Origin: Leptasterias polaris
Lineage: Eukaryota > Echinodermata > Asteroidea > Forcipulatida > Asteriidae
NCBI GenBank assembly: GCA_037783415.1
Contig: JAZGTN010000044.1
Location: 1,745,501-1,809,500, forward strand
Direction: 5' to 3'
Length of the DNA: 64,000 bases
A program made the translations under genes and the position numbers. A model generated the notes under the pieces. That model ran no database searches. It saw only the letters and a program-made list of their open reading frames with translations, and had not been told where the DNA came from. Positions 63,088 through 64,000 of this stretch are shown here, piece by piece; position 1 is the stretch's first letter; every line of letters starts with the position of its first letter.

Positions 63088-64000
63088 CTATTGACGGGAA
63101 GACCCCGGCTTGGGCGGGACGTACCGTTTGGTAGGAGCCCGGCTAGCCGATGTCAGGACTTCCCTTCCAGTTCTGCCCTCTGACTGCAGTACATCCCGTA
63201 GGTAACAGTCAGTAAAGGTATTCGGCGTCTTCCAACAGGCAGCTTGGGTAATGTCACCCAAAGATATTCCCAGAAAAAACGCCCACGATGTGGCCGCGGC
63301 CCGAACCTCGTGGGCTCGAATAGGCGCATCCGGGGAGACGTTAGTGTCCGAACGGATTGCCGAAAGCAGCCAACGGCTAACCGTATCCCGCTACGCCGGC
63401 CCGTGAGGCGGGGTCGAGGTAATAAATAGGTGGGATTGAGCAGTACGGAGCGTCTTCGTACGGCTGATATACCATTTAAGGGCCCGGACCGGGCACCAAA
63501 AACGATCCTCCGGGACAGATGACCGCGACTTAATGTCTGGGACAAAGATGTCCGGAGGAACAAACGACTCGGACTGGTTCTTCACTAGGAACCCGGTCCG
63601 GGGAATGAGGCGAACCCTGTCAGGTTCCCACCTGATGTGGCCCGCCTCGATTGACAACGCATGGAGTTCGCTACGTCGACGTGACGTAGCAACTGCCAGC
63701 AGGAATGCCACCTTGATGGACAGGTGGAGCAACGCCGAACTGCCCATCGGCTCAAAAGGAGGCTCCGTTAGCGTAGAAAGTACGCTAGGGAGGTCCCAAG
63801 CCGGAACTAGCCGACGCGTTGGGGCCGAGAGACAAACATGACCTTCAGGAGTTGGCTGAGGGCCGGGTTGTCCGACACGGAGGTGCCATCGAGGAATCCC
63901 CTATGGACCGCTCCAATTGCTGACTGATAGTTTTTTACAGTGCCAATCGAGAGCTCGCTCTCGAACAGGGACACAAGGAAGTCGGCAACGTCCCCTAGAG
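63088..64000 (-). pseudogene. DIRS-like tyrosine recombinase, broken
   Basis: Catalyses strand exchange for circular DIRS intermediates. The minus strand from the window edge reads DVADFLVSLFESELSIGTVK and SAIGAVHRGFLDGT (N-terminal core-binding domain), then a frameshift near 63815. It then has LPSVLSTLTEPPFEPMGSSA, LLAVATSRRRSELHALSIEA (first catalytic Arg) and WCPVRALKWYISRTKTLRTA. An in-frame TAG follows (near 63398), then IRAHEVRAAATSWAFF (His and second Arg), CWKTPNTFTDCYLRDV (Tyr nucleophile) and a stop at 63088-63090. All catalytic residues remain, but one frameshift and one stop disable this copy. Confidence 0.9.

Larger units (their letters stand above)
62571..64000 (-). mobile_element. 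DIRS-type tyrosine-recombinase retroelement, 3' part
   Basis: Bases 63088-64000 encode a broken tyrosine recombinase on the minus strand. The outer end (62571-62868) carries inverted arms: CAGTAGTGTGGGTGGGG-TCTACGAGTGAATACTTACC at 62580 and its complement near 62820, plus a direct repeat of CCTGTAGAGCGAATTACTAC (62616, 62899). Terminal inverted repeats with a recombinase instead of an integrase are DIRS features. The RT/RNase H part would lie beyond the right edge. It inserted into a TERT intron, antisense to TERT. Confidence 0.85.

Overview
This is animal genomic DNA: split genes with GT-AG introns, many tRNA-derived SINEs, small inverted-repeat transposons and minisatellites. The repeat families and the two protein-coding genes fit an echinoderm, most likely a sea star. 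That assignment is inferred from familiarity with the repeats and proteins; no species was matched by search.

Layout. Bases 1-24072 hold the 3' part of a type II diacylglycerol kinase gene (delta/eta-like, + strand). Twenty exons are visible, joining in frame to 968 codons plus a stop, from inside the catalytic domain to a C-terminal SAM domain. The N-terminal PH and C1 domains lie upstream of the window. Bases 24073-36279 are 3' UTR and intergenic DNA with many transposon relics, including a hAT-like element with a perfect 8-bp target duplication. Bases 36280-62485 hold the 5' three quarters of a telomerase reverse transcriptase gene (TERT, + strand). Twenty-one exons, about 809 codons, cover the TEN domain, a short linker, the RNA-binding domain (TRBD) with motif T, and RT motifs 1, 2, A, B', C, D and E. 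The C-terminal extension lies beyond the right edge. A complete C-terminal NHL beta-propeller exon sits on the minus strand inside a TERT intron (55823-56746). From about 62571 to the edge is a DIRS-type tyrosine-recombinase retroelement, broken by a frameshift and a stop, on the minus strand.

The two genes share a strand but not a pathway: one phosphorylates diacylglycerol, the other extends telomeres. Nothing suggests co-regulation. Their introns hold most of the unusual material: four long tandem arrays (18, 17, 16 and 53 bp periods), TTAA-target MITEs nested in other repeats, tRNA-Leu-derived SINEs, CR1/L2-like retroelement ends, and two loci where a TATA-like box precedes a hammerhead-ribozyme-like motif by exactly 37 nt.

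I found no clearly new multi-gene system. The best leads are the hammerhead-like motif pair, the G-rich-strand array inside TERT, the antisense NHL exon, and the nested insertions that reveal exact target sites. Exon borders were read by eye from reading frame, splice consensus and remembered family conservation, so each may be off by a base or a NAG.
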